A stretch of 64,000 nt of DNA, from positions 434,076 to 498,075 of the forward strand of contig JADMKP010000008.1 in assembly GCA_015478775.1 (NCBI GenBank). Reading direction: 5' to 3'. Made by a program: the position numbers and the translations under genes. Of the stretch, positions 29,016 through 39,090 are shown piece by piece. Within the stretch, counting starts at the first letter, position 1; every line of letters begins with the position of its first letter. The notes below the pieces were generated by a model. The model worked only from the letters and a program-made list of their open reading frames with translations, was not told the origin of the DNA and ran no database searches. This stretch comes from Fermentimonas sp. (lineage in GTDB: Bacteria; Bacteroidota; Bacteroidia; Bacteroidales; Dysgonomonadaceae).

Positions 29016-31244
29016 ATGAAATTTAATCGATTTATACTCCCTGTTGTTTTATTGTTCGTACCGTTGTGCATATCGGCTGAAATAATAGACAGTCTTTACA
29101 ATCGCGCCAATTCATTTAGAGAACGATATTCAACAAAATACTATAATGGAATATCATCAATAGATTCTATTGAAAAAACAGATTTATTTTGGTATTTAAC
29201 ACAGACACCACGAGGAATGGAATTCCTGATAATTGATGCAACAGGTAAAGAAACCCGTTCTGCTTTTGATCAACAAAGAGTTGCTTTGCTTTTGACAAAT
29301 TTTGAAGATTTGAAGGAAATAAAGCCTTACAATCTTCCTTTTAGATCTCTTGTTTTTAATCAGTCTATTGATACACTTAAATTTCGTATTGAAGAATTTG
29401 ATTATACCATTGCATTAAAGGAGTATTCCATTTCACGAGAACCTGTTAGAAATGAGCAAAATAGATATTGGGGGTCATTTCAAAGAGAGAATGCAAATAG
29501 AAAAGTAAAATCACCTGATGGAAAAAAGGAGGCTTATATATCTGAAGGAAATATTTGGGTAATAGATCTGACAACGGAAGAGGTTAAGAAATTGAGTAAT
29601 GACGGTTCCGATTATGAGTATTACTCTTCGGATATTTATTGGTCTCCCGATTCCCGAAAGATTGTCAGCTGTAAATACCGACCAGGAGGTGACAGAAAGT
29701 TGCAGTTAGTATCTTCATCTCCGAAAGATCAGCATCAACCAAAGATTTTTTCGTATGATTATCCAAAACCAGGTGATGCTCTCCCGATTCGTTATCCCGT
29801 ACTTTTTATTCCGGATGAAGATAAGCAAGTAACCTTTGAAGTTCCTAATGTGGAACAGCAGTATAGTTTAGGCAGAATTAATTGGAATGAGAATAGTGAA
29901 TACTTTACTTTCCATTTTAATCGTCGCGGACATCAGCAGTATGTGGTTTATTCAGGAGATATTAAAGGCAAACTATATCCAATTGTGGATGAAAGAGCAG
30001 ATACTTTTATATATTATAATAAGATTTCTACTAACTGGTTAAAAAATGGGGAGGAGCTGCTTTGGTTATCAGAGAGAGATGGCTGGAGTCACTTATATCT
30101 TTATGATGTGCCTTCAGGAAAAGTGAAAAAACAAATAACACGTGGGGAATGGGTTGTTAAAGAGGTGATTCGTGTTGATGAGGCGACTAGAACGGTATTA
30201 ATTAAAGCATGCGGAATGAATAAAGGTGAGGATCCATATTTGGAGAAATTCTATAAGGTTTCTTTAGATAACGGAGAATTAATTGCTCTTACACAAGAAA
30301 ACGCCAATCATTCCGTAACTTTTAGTTCAGATTATAAATATATGGTCGATTCATACTCACGCGTTGATAAGGAGCCTTCCATCGTTGTACGTTTTGTGGC
30401 AGATGGAACAGTAATATACAGGCCGGTAAATCAGCCTGATATATCAGAGGCAGTTGCAACTGGTTGGAGTGTGCCGGAAGTGTTTACTGCTAAGGGCAGA
30501 GATGGAATAACAGATATTTGGGGTGTAATTATTAGACCCGCAAATTTCGACCCAAAAAAGAAATATCCGGTTATTGAATATATATATGCTGGACCACACG
30601 ATTCACATGTTCCAAAATCTTTCTCAATGATTCATCGTAGCAGTGAACTGTCTGAATTGGGTTTTATTACTGTTATGATTGACGGTATGGGAACTGCAAA
30701 TCGCTCAAAAGCATTTCATGATGTTTGCTGGCAAAACCTTAAAGATGCCGGTTTTCCTGATCGGATCAAATGGATAAAATCTGCAGCAGAGAAATACCCT
30801 GAAATGGATATTACTAATGTTGGTATTTACGGAACTTCTGCCGGAGGACAAAATGCAATGGGTGCTCTTCTCTTTTACCCCCAGTTCTATAAGGTGGCAG
30901 TAGCGTCGTCAGGGTGTCACGATAACCGAATGGATAAGATGTGGTGGAATGAGCAATGGATGGGATATCCGGTTGGCAAGCATTATGCAGAATCATCAAA
31001 TGTGGTTAATGCACATCTCTTGGAAGGTCAATTGATGTTGATATTAGGAGAATTGGATAACAATGTAGATCCTTCTAGTACTTTACAAGTAGTAGATGAG
31101 CTTATTAATCACAATAAAGAATTCGAATTTGTAATGCTACCCGGAGCAGGTCATACTGATGGAGGTAAATATGGTGAAAGAAAGCGGCGAGACTTCTTTG
31201 TTAAGCATATACTTAAGGAAAAAACCCCTGATTGGAATAATTAA
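29016..31244 (+). CDS. secreted S9 family peptidase, dipeptidyl-peptidase IV-like
   Basis: A 742-residue protein with a signal peptide (MKFNRFILPVVLLFVPLCISA), a DPP IV-type beta-propeller region (about residues 90-480; IYWSPDSRKIV, WNENSEYFTFHFNRRGHQQYV) and an S9 alpha/beta hydrolase domain. The nucleophile is S608 in GIYGTSAGGQ, a variation of the usual GWSYGG. The acid lies in LGELDNNVDPSS and the histidine in PGAGHTDGG. DPP IV-like enzymes remove Xaa-Pro or Xaa-Ala dipeptides from N-termini; this divergent subgroup may have another substrate. It starts 27 bp after the arabinofuranosidase gene, which implies cotranscription. Confidence 0.85.
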   Translation: MKFNRFILPVVLLFVPLCISAEIIDSLYNRANSFRERYSTKYYNGISSIDSIEKTDLFWYLTQTPRGMEFLIIDATGKETRSAFDQQRVALLLTNFEDLKEIKPYNLPFRSLVFNQSIDTLKFRIEEFDYTIALKEYSISREPVRNEQNRYWGSFQRENANRKVKSPDGKKEAYISEGNIWVIDLTTEEVKKLSNDGSDYEYYSSDIYWSPDSRKIVSCKYRPGGDRKLQLVSSSPKDQHQPKIFSYDYPKPGDALPIRYPVLFIPDEDKQVTFEVPNVEQQYSLGRINWNENSEYFTFHFNRRGHQQYVVYSGDIKGKLYPIVDERADTFIYYNKISTNWLKNGEELLWLSERDGWSHLYLYDVPSGKVKKQITRGEWVVKEVIRVDEATRTVLIKACGMNKGEDPYLEKFYKVSLDNGELIALTQENANHSVTFSSDYKYMVDSYSRVDKEPSIVVRFVADGTVIYRPVNQPDISEAVATGWSVPEVFTAKGRDGITDIWGVIIRPANFDPKKKYPVIEYIYAGPHDSHVPKSFSMIHRSSELSELGFITVMIDGMGTANRSKAFHDVCWQNLKDAGFPDRIKWIKSAAEKYPEMDITNVGIYGTSAGGQNAMGALLFYPQFYKVAVASSGCHDNRMDKMWWNEQWMGYPVGKHYAESSNVVNAHLLEGQLMLILGELDNNVDPSSTLQVVDELINHNKEFEFVMLPGAGHTDGGKYGERKRRDFFVKHILKEKTPDWNN

Positions 31245-31343
31245 AACAATCTATTTATACATCTCAACATTTTGTAGTAGAATGTTGTTTAACAAATATG
31301 GCGGGTTTTTACTAGCAATATTTAATGAATAATTGAATTACTT

Positions 31344-32885
31344 ATGACTTTTACTCTATCCGATATACCCTATACTCAACCATATGCCAAAGGCAATGAG
31401 AAATCTTTTGCAGAAGTGATTAATGATTTGAAAGCTAAAATGAAACTTGTTTTTCACGATAATGCCAAAATAGATCAGTTGGAGACAGAACGGGGATTGC
31501 CACCTTTCGTGCTACAAGAGATAATGTCAGTTAATCCACTCTCGATATGTATTAAGGAAGAGTTTGGTGGACTTGGCGCAAAACCGCATGAAATTCTTCA
31601 ACTGCTGTCTACTGCTTCCTATGAATCATTGCCGCTGTGTTTGACTTTCGGAATCAACTCTGCTCTTTTCTTGCAACCTTTTGCTAAGTATGGATTGGAA
31701 GAGGTGAAAGCTCCTGTTTTTAAAAAGTTCTTAGAAGAACAAGCCATGGGTGGACTTATGATTACAGAGCCAGCCTTTGGAAGTGATGCATTGAGTATGC
31801 AAACTGCCTACTTAAAAAAAGAGAGTACATATCATTTGAAAGGAACTAAACATTGGGCTGGATTAACCGGCTGGGCAGATTTCTGGTTAATGACAGCACG
31901 GAAACAAACCGACAGTGGTGATTTAGAGAGAGATATTGATTTCTTTTTAGTAGATAATAATGCCCCGGGGCAAAGAATTGTGGTTGAAGAAATATTCAAG
32001 ACACTGGGATTATACTCCATTCCTTATGGTAGAAATAGAATTGATGTGGAAGTGCCTGCCGCACACAAGTTGCAACCTCATTCCACCGGCATTAAAATGA
32101 TGCTTGACCTGTTGCATAGCAGCAGAATGCAGTTTCCGGGAATGGGTATGGGTTTTATTAAACGAATGCTTGATGAGGCCATGGAGCATTGTAGTCGACG
32201 CTTTGTTGGTGGTCGAAGCTTACTTAGCTATGATCAGGTACAACATAGATTATCACAACTACAGGCTTGGTATACAGTATGTACGGCTATGTGTGTGAAT
32301 AGTAGCGAAAAGTTGAGTGTCCTTAAAGATATGGCTCCACATGGTATCGAAGCAAACGCAGTAAAAAGTGTTATAACCGACTTTATGCAAGAGGCTGCGC
32401 AGTCTGCTATGCAGTTGATAGGAGCCAAGTCTTATAAGCAGAATCATATTGTAGGTCGTGCCATAGTTGATAGTCGCCCTTTTCAGATTTTTGAGGGATC
32501 CAATGATATTCTGTATGCCCAAATTACAGAAGGTTTAATGAAATTAATGAAACGTGCCAAAGTGAATAATGTATATCAATTTCTTAAAGGATACAAACTG
32601 TCAGACAAGGCTGCAGATTATTTAAAAGATCTGATGTCGTTCAATATAGATATGGTTATGTCTCAACGTAAAACAATTTTTATGGGAAAGGTGATTGGGC
32701 GCATTATATCTCTTAATCAAGTACTGGATCTTGCTCAGAAAGGATATCGAAAAGATTTGATAGTAGGTGCTACCAAAATTTTAATGGAAGATATATCGAA
32801 GTTTATGGCTGGTTTTTCTTATAACAACAAATCAACTGTTATTGAAGATTATCAAGAAGATAGCGATTGGTTTCAGTTTGTTTGA
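31344..32885 (+). CDS. acyl-CoA dehydrogenase-like flavoprotein
   Basis: A 513-residue acyl-CoA dehydrogenase-fold protein without signal peptide. Flavin/substrate segments MITEPAFGSDALSMQT and KGTKHWAGLTGWAD are present. The expected catalytic base glutamate is in QIFEGSNDILYAQ. The C-terminal helical extension after residue 400 makes it longer than the usual 380 residues. It probably oxidises an acyl-CoA or acyl carrier thioester in the cytoplasm; no electron-transfer flavoprotein gene or acyl-CoA ligase is adjacent, so substrate and electron partner are unknown. It lies oddly between two secreted peptidase genes, separated by 99 bp and 76 bp. Confidence 0.8.
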   Translation: MTFTLSDIPYTQPYAKGNEKSFAEVINDLKAKMKLVFHDNAKIDQLETERGLPPFVLQEIMSVNPLSICIKEEFGGLGAKPHEILQLLSTASYESLPLCLTFGINSALFLQPFAKYGLEEVKAPVFKKFLEEQAMGGLMITEPAFGSDALSMQTAYLKKESTYHLKGTKHWAGLTGWADFWLMTARKQTDSGDLERDIDFFLVDNNAPGQRIVVEEIFKTLGLYSIPYGRNRIDVEVPAAHKLQPHSTGIKMMLDLLHSSRMQFPGMGMGFIKRMLDEAMEHCSRRFVGGRSLLSYDQVQHRLSQLQAWYTVCTAMCVNSSEKLSVLKDMAPHGIEANAVKSVITDFMQEAAQSAMQLIGAKSYKQNHIVGRAIVDSRPFQIFEGSNDILYAQITEGLMKLMKRAKVNNVYQFLKGYKLSDKAADYLKDLMSFNIDMVMSQRKTIFMGKVIGRIISLNQVLDLAQKGYRKDLIVGATKILMEDISKFMAGFSYNNKSTVIEDYQEDSDWFQFV

Positions 32886-32893
32886 AAACCTAA

Positions 32894-32924
32894 GTTGGAG
32901 TGAATTATAAAAATAGTTACCTTG
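32894..32924 (+). promoter_or_regulatory. possible promoter before the second S9 peptidase gene
   Basis: GTTG (32894-32897), 19 nt, then TTACCTTG (32917-32924): a partial match to TTTG-N19-TAnnTTTG, 37 nt before the start codon. Two consensus positions differ, so this is only suggestive. Confidence 0.3.
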
Positions 32925-32961
32925 CACTAATATATCTATTTCCCATTAATATTGAAACCTT

Positions 32962-35388
32962 ATGATGAAGGACATTTGTTTTTTCACTATCTTGTTTTTC
33001 ATGACAACGACATTGCTGCAATCACAGGATAATATTATGTATCAAACACCACCAATTGATATCTTGGAATTGGTGGATATAGAGAGAGCTCCCATTGTGC
33101 GTATCGACAGCAAAGGTGAGCAGATGTTGTTTTATTATCTAAACTCCTTTAAAACATTGCACGATCTTAATCAGCCCGAAATAAGGTTGGGAGGTTTGCG
33201 TATCAACCCTTTAACTAATATATCGAGCACTATTACCTACTATAAAGATATTAGATATAAAAGAATTAACGATACCGAGATAAAACAGGTAACGGGTTTG
33301 CCAACCGAGGCGCGCATTACTTATGTTTCATTTTCACCCGACGAGTCGATGATTGCCTTCGTTAATATTGCTGATGAGGGTGTAGAGCTATGGATGGCCG
33401 ACTTGGGCACTCTAGAAGCCAGGCGTGTAACAAATGCGATATTGAATGCCAATTCTGGATTCCCGTATAGTTGGCTTCCAAATGGTAAGGGTATGTTAGC
33501 TAGGATGATTCCTTCAAATCGTGCCTCATTGATTGAAAGTGATAAAGCAATTCCTACAGGTCCGGTGGTATCGATGAGTGATGGTCAGGTATCACAAAAT
33601 CGCACTTACCAAGACCTTCTGAAGAATCCGATTGACGAGAATAACTTCGAAATATTGATGACTTCAGAATTGTACGTGGTGAGTTTAGATGGTTCTGCTA
33701 CTTTATGGAAAGAAGCTGGAATGTACATTGATTATGAGTTTTCACCAGATGGTAGCTACGTAATGGTTACAACGCTTTCTAAGCCTTTTTCGTATATAGT
33801 ACCTTTCAATAGTTTTCCCAAAGAGACAGATATTTTTACTGCCAATGGCGATTTAATAATTAATTTCAGCAGACAACCGTTATTAGATAATCTACCAGTG
33901 GGATTCATGGCCACCTATGAAGGTAAAAGGTCTATTCACTGGAGGTCTGATAAACCATCTACTTTGGCATGGGTTGAAGCGCTAGACAAGGGAGATCCGG
34001 CGGTTGAAGCCGAGTATCGCGACGAGTTGTTTCAGGTTGAGGCTCCCTTTACAGGTACTCCCACATCGTTAATAAAAATGACGCATCGACTATCGGGTAT
34101 AAACTGGGGGAACGATACCTATGCAATTGTGCACGATAGATGGTGGAACACACGTAACACAAAAACTTATCTGATTAACCCCTCTGATAATAACCAGCCT
34201 CCACGTGTATTGTCTGACAGAAATTATCAGGATCTTTATAATCATCCCGGGATATTCCAGACTAGTAAAAATAAACAGGAGCAATTTACTTTATTGATTG
34301 ATGGACATACCACCTATCTTTTTGGAGACGGATATACCCCCGACGGACAGTTTCCCTTTATTGATGAATTAGATCTTAGAACTTTGGAGAAAAAAAGGAT
34401 ATATCAGTCCAGTGACACCGACCGCTTGGAACAAATGGTATCATTTATTGATAGTAAACAAGGGACACTCATTACCCGGATTGAGTCGGCTAAGGAGTTT
34501 CCTAATTATTATATACGAAACCTGAGGAAAAGAATTGCCAATATTCCACTTACTTCTTTTGAGAATCCGTTCAAAAGCATTGAAGGGGTGCATAAAGAGG
34601 TTATTAATTATAAAAGAGCTGATGGAGTTGAGCTCACCGGTACTCTTTATCTGCCCGTGGGTTACGTTAAAGAAAAGAAAGAGAAACTACCAATGATTAT
34701 GTGGGCTTACCCTAGGGAATATAAAGACCGGGGTAGTGCTGGGCAAAGTATTAGCAACCCCAATGCTTTCACATACCTTTCATACGGAAATCCTATTTAT
34801 TGGGTAACACGTGGATATGCTGTGTTGGATGAGGCCTCATTCCCAATAGTTGGAGTAGGTGACGAACAGCCGAATGATACGTTCGTGGAGCAACTTATAT
34901 CTAATGCTAAAGCTGCTATAGATGCTGTGGATGCATTGGGTTATATAGACCGTGACCGGGTGGCTGTTGGTGGTCATTCTTACGGGGCATTTATGACGGC
35001 TAACCTGCTTTCACACTCTAGTTTATTTGCCGCTGGGATTGCTCGTAGCGGTGCTTACAATCGCACGCTAACTCCCTTTGGATTTCAAGCAGAAGAACGA
35101 AACTACTGGGATGTCCCCGATGTTTATGACAGTATGTCGCCCTTCATGCATGCCCACAATATGAAAACTCCCTTATTGCTTATTCATGGTGAGGCCGACA
35201 ATAATTCGGGCACACACACCATGCAAAGCGAACGCTATTTTCAGGCATTAAAAAGTTTTGGAGCACCTGCACGTTTGGTGATACTACCAATGGAGAGTCA
35301 TGGTTATGTAGCTCGTGAAAATGTGTTGCACCTACTTTGGGAACAAGATCAGTGGCTTGAGAAATATGTAAAGAATAAAGGCAAATAG
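32962..35388 (+). CDS. secreted prolyl oligopeptidase-family peptidase, glutamyl-peptidase-like
   Basis: An 808-residue S9 peptidase with an N-terminal signal peptide (about residues 4-20). It has a beta-propeller domain followed by the hydrolase domain with nucleophile motif VGGHSYGAFM, acid in HGEADNNSG and histidine in MESHGYVAR. The sequence around YAVLDEASFPIVGVGDEQPNDT resembles the plant chloroplast glutamyl peptidase group (S9D) rather than classical prolyl oligopeptidase. It likely degrades peptides in the periplasm or outside the cell. It is the last gene before the 480-bp gap preceding susC. Confidence 0.83.
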   Translation: MMKDICFFTILFFMTTTLLQSQDNIMYQTPPIDILELVDIERAPIVRIDSKGEQMLFYYLNSFKTLHDLNQPEIRLGGLRINPLTNISSTITYYKDIRYKRINDTEIKQVTGLPTEARITYVSFSPDESMIAFVNIADEGVELWMADLGTLEARRVTNAILNANSGFPYSWLPNGKGMLARMIPSNRASLIESDKAIPTGPVVSMSDGQVSQNRTYQDLLKNPIDENNFEILMTSELYVVSLDGSATLWKEAGMYIDYEFSPDGSYVMVTTLSKPFSYIVPFNSFPKETDIFTANGDLIINFSRQPLLDNLPVGFMATYEGKRSIHWRSDKPSTLAWVEALDKGDPAVEAEYRDELFQVEAPFTGTPTSLIKMTHRLSGINWGNDTYAIVHDRWWNTRNTKTYLINPSDNNQPPRVLSDRNYQDLYNHPGIFQTSKNKQEQFTLLIDGHTTYLFGDGYTPDGQFPFIDELDLRTLEKKRIYQSSDTDRLEQMVSFIDSKQGTLITRIESAKEFPNYYIRNLRKRIANIPLTSFENPFKSIEGVHKEVINYKRADGVELTGTLYLPVGYVKEKKEKLPMIMWAYPREYKDRGSAGQSISNPNAFTYLSYGNPIYWVTRGYAVLDEASFPIVGVGDEQPNDTFVEQLISNAKAAIDAVDALGYIDRDRVAVGGHSYGAFMTANLLSHSSLFAAGIARSGAYNRTLTPFGFQAEERNYWDVPDVYDSMSPFMHAHNMKTPLLLIHGEADNNSGTHTMQSERYFQALKSFGAPARLVILPMESHGYVARENVLHLLWEQDQWLEKYVKNKGK

Positions 35389-35593
35389 TAATATTATAAA
35401 CACCATATTATCAACAACTGTCGGTTTTCTTCTGTACAGATATCGGGTCCATTGGAATTATCAAAGGTGTTGAAATTTTAGGTCTTTGTGGTGCTGTATT
35501 TTTATAAAATCTCTTTCAGGCAATTCTTCTAATATATTTGAAATATTATTAGCACATTTTTCAAGTTTCTAATGTTTTATTTTATAAAAAACA

Positions 35594-35601
35594 TATCTTT
35601 G
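35594..35601 (+). promoter_or_regulatory. -7 box TATCTTTG of the probable susC promoter
   Basis: A full match to TAnnTTTG in the 480-bp gap 35389-35868. It predicts a start near 35608 and a long leader of about 260 nt before susC. A good -33 TTTG is not seen at the right distance. The first 150 bp of the gap contain nothing recognisable. Confidence 0.45.
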
Positions 35602-35742
35602 CATTTAGTTATTGAATCTATATTTGAATTTATATCATTATATTAATTTTACTTTTCTTAAAATTATAAGTTTTTTTGATTGTTTTATGCTCAACTAACT
35701 TTATTATGTTGATACAAAGTTATTCCTTATTAAAATAAATTT

Positions 35743-35770
35743 GTCGTACATATTTATGTGTTCGTACACA
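35743..35770 (+). promoter_or_regulatory. direct repeat TCGTACA, 18 bp apart, upstream of susC
   Basis: Two TCGTACA copies (35744-35750 with a G/T before it, and 35762-35768) in the same orientation are spaced 18 bp, about 100 bp before the susC start codon. Direct repeats at this position may be a binding site for a PUL regulator, but no regulator gene is in the window. Confidence 0.3.
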
Positions 35771-35868
35771 ATTTCATAGTTTAACTAATAGCAACAATAC
35801 AAATTATAAATAAACCAAATAAGCGTCAATATAATTCTAAATATTAATCTAAACAATGTGAAAATGAG

Positions 35869-38800
35869 ATGAAAGGGAAAATTTTAAATCTATCAAGAGT
35901 AATAGTGTTCGTAATGTTATGGACCTTTTCTCTATCTATTATGGCTCAAAACGTTACCGTGAGAGGCTCAGTTACAGATCAAAATACTGAACCACTTATT
36001 GGAGTAACCGTTCAAGCGCAGGGTACAACCATTGGTACCGTGACTGACATAGATGGTAATTTTATGCTAGCCAATGTTCCTGCCGATGCTAAGCTTATCG
36101 TTTCCTATGTGGGGATGAATTCACAAATAGTTGAGTTGAACGGAAGAACAGTACTCGATATTGTTCTGCTGGAAGACTCCGAGCTACTGCAAGAAGTTGT
36201 GGTAGTTGGGTTTGGTGTGCAGAAAAAAGTTAATCTTACGGGTGCTATTGGTGTAGCAACGGCAAAGGATTTTGAAGCCCGACCTGTCCAGAGCGCTGTG
36301 GCAGCTCTGCAAGGAGTGGTTCCGGGTCTTAATATTACTAACCGAGGAAATGGAGGCGAACTTAATGCAACTCAATCAATTAATGTGCGTGGAACTGGTA
36401 CAGTGAGTGCCAATAACTATACAAGTGGTAGTCCTCTTATACTAATTGATGGTATGGAAGGCGATATCAGCACAGTAAACCCTCAGGATATCGAGTCTGT
36501 ATCGGTATTAAAAGATGCTGCAGCTTCATCAATTTACGGTTCAAGGGCTCCTTTTGGTGTTATCCTTATTACCACAAAATCAGGACAAAAGGGTCGTCCT
36601 GTTATAAATTACAATAACAGTTTCAGATTCAATACACCTGTTCATATGCCAAAGATGATGGATTCGTGGGAGTTTGTGAATTACTTTGATGATGCAAACT
36701 TCAATGGTTCAAACAACCACTGGTATCCTGATATTTCATACATGCAAAAGGTGAAAGATTATTACGATGGCAAGCTTGATCCCAATGACGTGATGTGGAG
36801 CAAAGATGGTACCGGAAGGAATGGTGCAAAATGGAACTATGACTGGTCTAGTGGAAATCACGACTGGTTAAAAGAATACTACAGAGATTGGTCTCCTTCG
36901 CAGGAACACAATGTAAGTATAAGCGGTGGTGATGAAAAATGGACTTATTATGTGTCAGGCAACATGCTTGATCAGGAAGGTTTCATGCGTTATGGTACTG
37001 ATGAATTTAACCGCTACAATATCACTGCAAAGATTTCAGCACAACTTACAGATTATCTTAAAGCAGATTATTCAAACAGATATGCTCGTACCGAATTTGG
37101 AAGGCCATCTGCATGGAATGATAGTTTTTATGATAATATTTTGCGTCGTGCACGTCCAACACGTTCTATAAACGATCCGAATGGTTATAACATGTCTGAC
37201 AATAATTATATTGAGGCAATGCAAAACGGAGGGCGTCATAAGGAACAAAATGATGTGATGTATCAGCAGTTTAAATTGACTTTTACGCCACTGAAGAATT
37301 GGAATATTATTGGTGAAATGAATTACAGAACAGACAATGACTGGACTCATTGGGATCAGCAGATAACTTATTCTCACTTCGCAGACAATCCTGAAAATAC
37401 ATATGTGCCCCCAACTACTGGTAGCACTCAAAATCAGGTTCATGAGTTTTCTTACAGATCTACTTTCCTGAATCCTAATATATACTCTAATTATCAGTTC
37501 AATCTAAATGACCATAATTTTACTCTGTTAGGGGGATTTCAAGCAGAACAACTTAAACAGAGGCAGATGCAGGCACAAAGAAAGGATCTGATTAATCCCG
37601 ACCAACCAATACTCGATCTTACTACCAATTCAGCTCCTGAGATTGGTGGGAACTATCAGAATTGGGCTACAGCGGGCTTCTTTGGTCGTTTAAATTATGA
37701 TTATATGGGAAAATATCTGCTGGAGGCAAATCTTCGTTACGACGGATCATCGCGTTATCGCGCCGATCAACGTTGGGTTTATACACCTTCAGTTTCTGTG
37801 GGATGGAATATCGCACACGAAGATTTCTTCAGTGGCTTAACTGACCAGATTCAAATGCTTAAAGTTAGAGCGTCATATGGTGCTCTTGCAAATCAGAATA
37901 CTTCAAATTGGTATCCAACCTATATGACAATGTCCACAGGGTCTACCAACAGCCGCTGGTTGATAAATGGAGCCAGAATGAATACAGCTACAGTTCCAGG
38001 TTTAGTGTCATCAACTTTAACATGGGAAAAGGTATTTAATACAAACCTTGGAGTTGATTTTGCTGCCTTAAACTCTAGATTGACTGGATCTTTTGATTAC
38101 TTTACACGTGAAACAAGAGATATGGTAGGACAGGCTGTAAAGCTTCCTCTAATTCTTGGAACAGGTGTGCCGGCAACTAACAATACCGACTTGACAACTT
38201 TCGGTTGGGAATTGGAAATGGGATGGAGAGATCAGATAAGCGACTTTAATTATGGTATAAAATTCAATCTTGCAGATTCTAGAACTCGTATAGATCGTTA
38301 TGCTAATCCTACTAATAACCTCGGTTCATATATTGAAGGAGAGCTTATTGGGAATATCTATGGATATGAAACTATTGGCATAGCTAAGACAGACCAAGAG
38401 ATGCAGGATTACCTTGCTTCATTGCCTGAAGGTGGACAGAGTGCATTGGGTTCTAACTGGACAGCAGGTGATATCATGTATGCCGATTTAAATGGTGACA
38501 AAAAAATCAACGAGGGTAATAATTCGCTAGATAATATGGGAGATAAAAAGTTGCTTGGTAATAATCAAGCTCGCTATCTTACCGGAATTCATCTTGATAT
38601 GTCATGGAAGGGTTTTGATTTCTCAATGTTCTGGCAGGGGGTATTGAAGCGCGATTTTTATCCAACCGGAATGGTGTTCTGGGGTGTTAATAGCGGTGGA
38701 CAATGGTGGTCTACAGCCTTCAAGGATCATCTCGACTATTTTAGAGCTGATGAGAATCATCCTTTCGGACAAAACCTAGACTCTTATTATCCTCGTCCAT

Positions 38801-39078
38801 TATTTAGTGGCAAGAATCAGAATATTCAGAGCAAATATATGCAAGATGCATCTTATATGAGATTAAAAAATATGATGATAGGCTATACTATTCCGCAGGA
38901 TATTGCTAATAGAATGAAATTGCAGAATGTACGCCTTTTCGTATCGGGTGAAAACCTTTTAACATTAACGAAAATGGCCAAAATGATGGATCCTGAAACG
39001 GCAGGTGTTGGAAGACAGGGGGGTACGGTTTATCCGTTATCCAAAACCTTATCGTTTGGTTTAAGTGTTGGTTTTTAA
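35869..39078 (+). CDS. SusC/RagA-type TonB-dependent outer-membrane transporter
   Basis: A 1069-residue outer-membrane protein. After the signal peptide (cleaved near IMAQ) comes a carboxypeptidase-regulatory-like domain (about residues 28-105; VRGSVTDQNTEPLIGV). A TonB box follows (EVVVVGFG), then the plug domain with GSRAPFGVILITTKSG, and a long beta-barrel ending in LSFGLSVGF with a terminal aromatic residue. It imports oligosaccharides or glycopeptides in complex with the SusD-like lipoprotein encoded 12 bp downstream, powered by TonB-ExbBD. No N-terminal STN domain is present, so signalling to an ECF sigma/anti-sigma pair is not expected. Confidence 0.95.
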   Translation: MKGKILNLSRVIVFVMLWTFSLSIMAQNVTVRGSVTDQNTEPLIGVTVQAQGTTIGTVTDIDGNFMLANVPADAKLIVSYVGMNSQIVELNGRTVLDIVLLEDSELLQEVVVVGFGVQKKVNLTGAIGVATAKDFEARPVQSAVAALQGVVPGLNITNRGNGGELNATQSINVRGTGTVSANNYTSGSPLILIDGMEGDISTVNPQDIESVSVLKDAAASSIYGSRAPFGVILITTKSGQKGRPVINYNNSFRFNTPVHMPKMMDSWEFVNYFDDANFNGSNNHWYPDISYMQKVKDYYDGKLDPNDVMWSKDGTGRNGAKWNYDWSSGNHDWLKEYYRDWSPSQEHNVSISGGDEKWTYYVSGNMLDQEGFMRYGTDEFNRYNITAKISAQLTDYLKADYSNRYARTEFGRPSAWNDSFYDNILRRARPTRSINDPNGYNMSDNNYIEAMQNGGRHKEQNDVMYQQFKLTFTPLKNWNIIGEMNYRTDNDWTHWDQQITYSHFADNPENTYVPPTTGSTQNQVHEFSYRSTFLNPNIYSNYQFNLNDHNFTLLGGFQAEQLKQRQMQAQRKDLINPDQPILDLTTNSAPEIGGNYQNWATAGFFGRLNYDYMGKYLLEANLRYDGSSRYRADQRWVYTPSVSVGWNIAHEDFFSGLTDQIQMLKVRASYGALANQNTSNWYPTYMTMSTGSTNSRWLINGARMNTATVPGLVSSTLTWEKVFNTNLGVDFAALNSRLTGSFDYFTRETRDMVGQAVKLPLILGTGVPATNNTDLTTFGWELEMGWRDQISDFNYGIKFNLADSRTRIDRYANPTNNLGSYIEGELIGNIYGYETIGIAKTDQEMQDYLASLPEGGQSALGSNWTAGDIMYADLNGDKKINEGNNSLDNMGDKKLLGNNQARYLTGIHLDMSWKGFDFSMFWQGVLKRDFYPTGMVFWGVNSGGQWWSTAFKDHLDYFRADENHPFGQNLDSYYPRPLFSGKNQNIQSKYMQDASYMRLKNMMIGYTIPQDIANRMKLQNVRLFVSGENLLTLTKMAKMMDPETAGVGRQGGTVYPLSKTLSFGLSVGF

Positions 39079-39090
39079 AAAGTGAATACA

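Noticed and set aside
31265-31290. 7-bp AT-rich hairpin after the first S9 peptidase gene as a terminator
   Set aside because: The stem is short and the T run has only three bases, so it is too weak to call.
35430-35530. Possible coding remnant in the gap before susC
   Set aside because: No frame on either strand gives a convincing stretch or recognisable motif.
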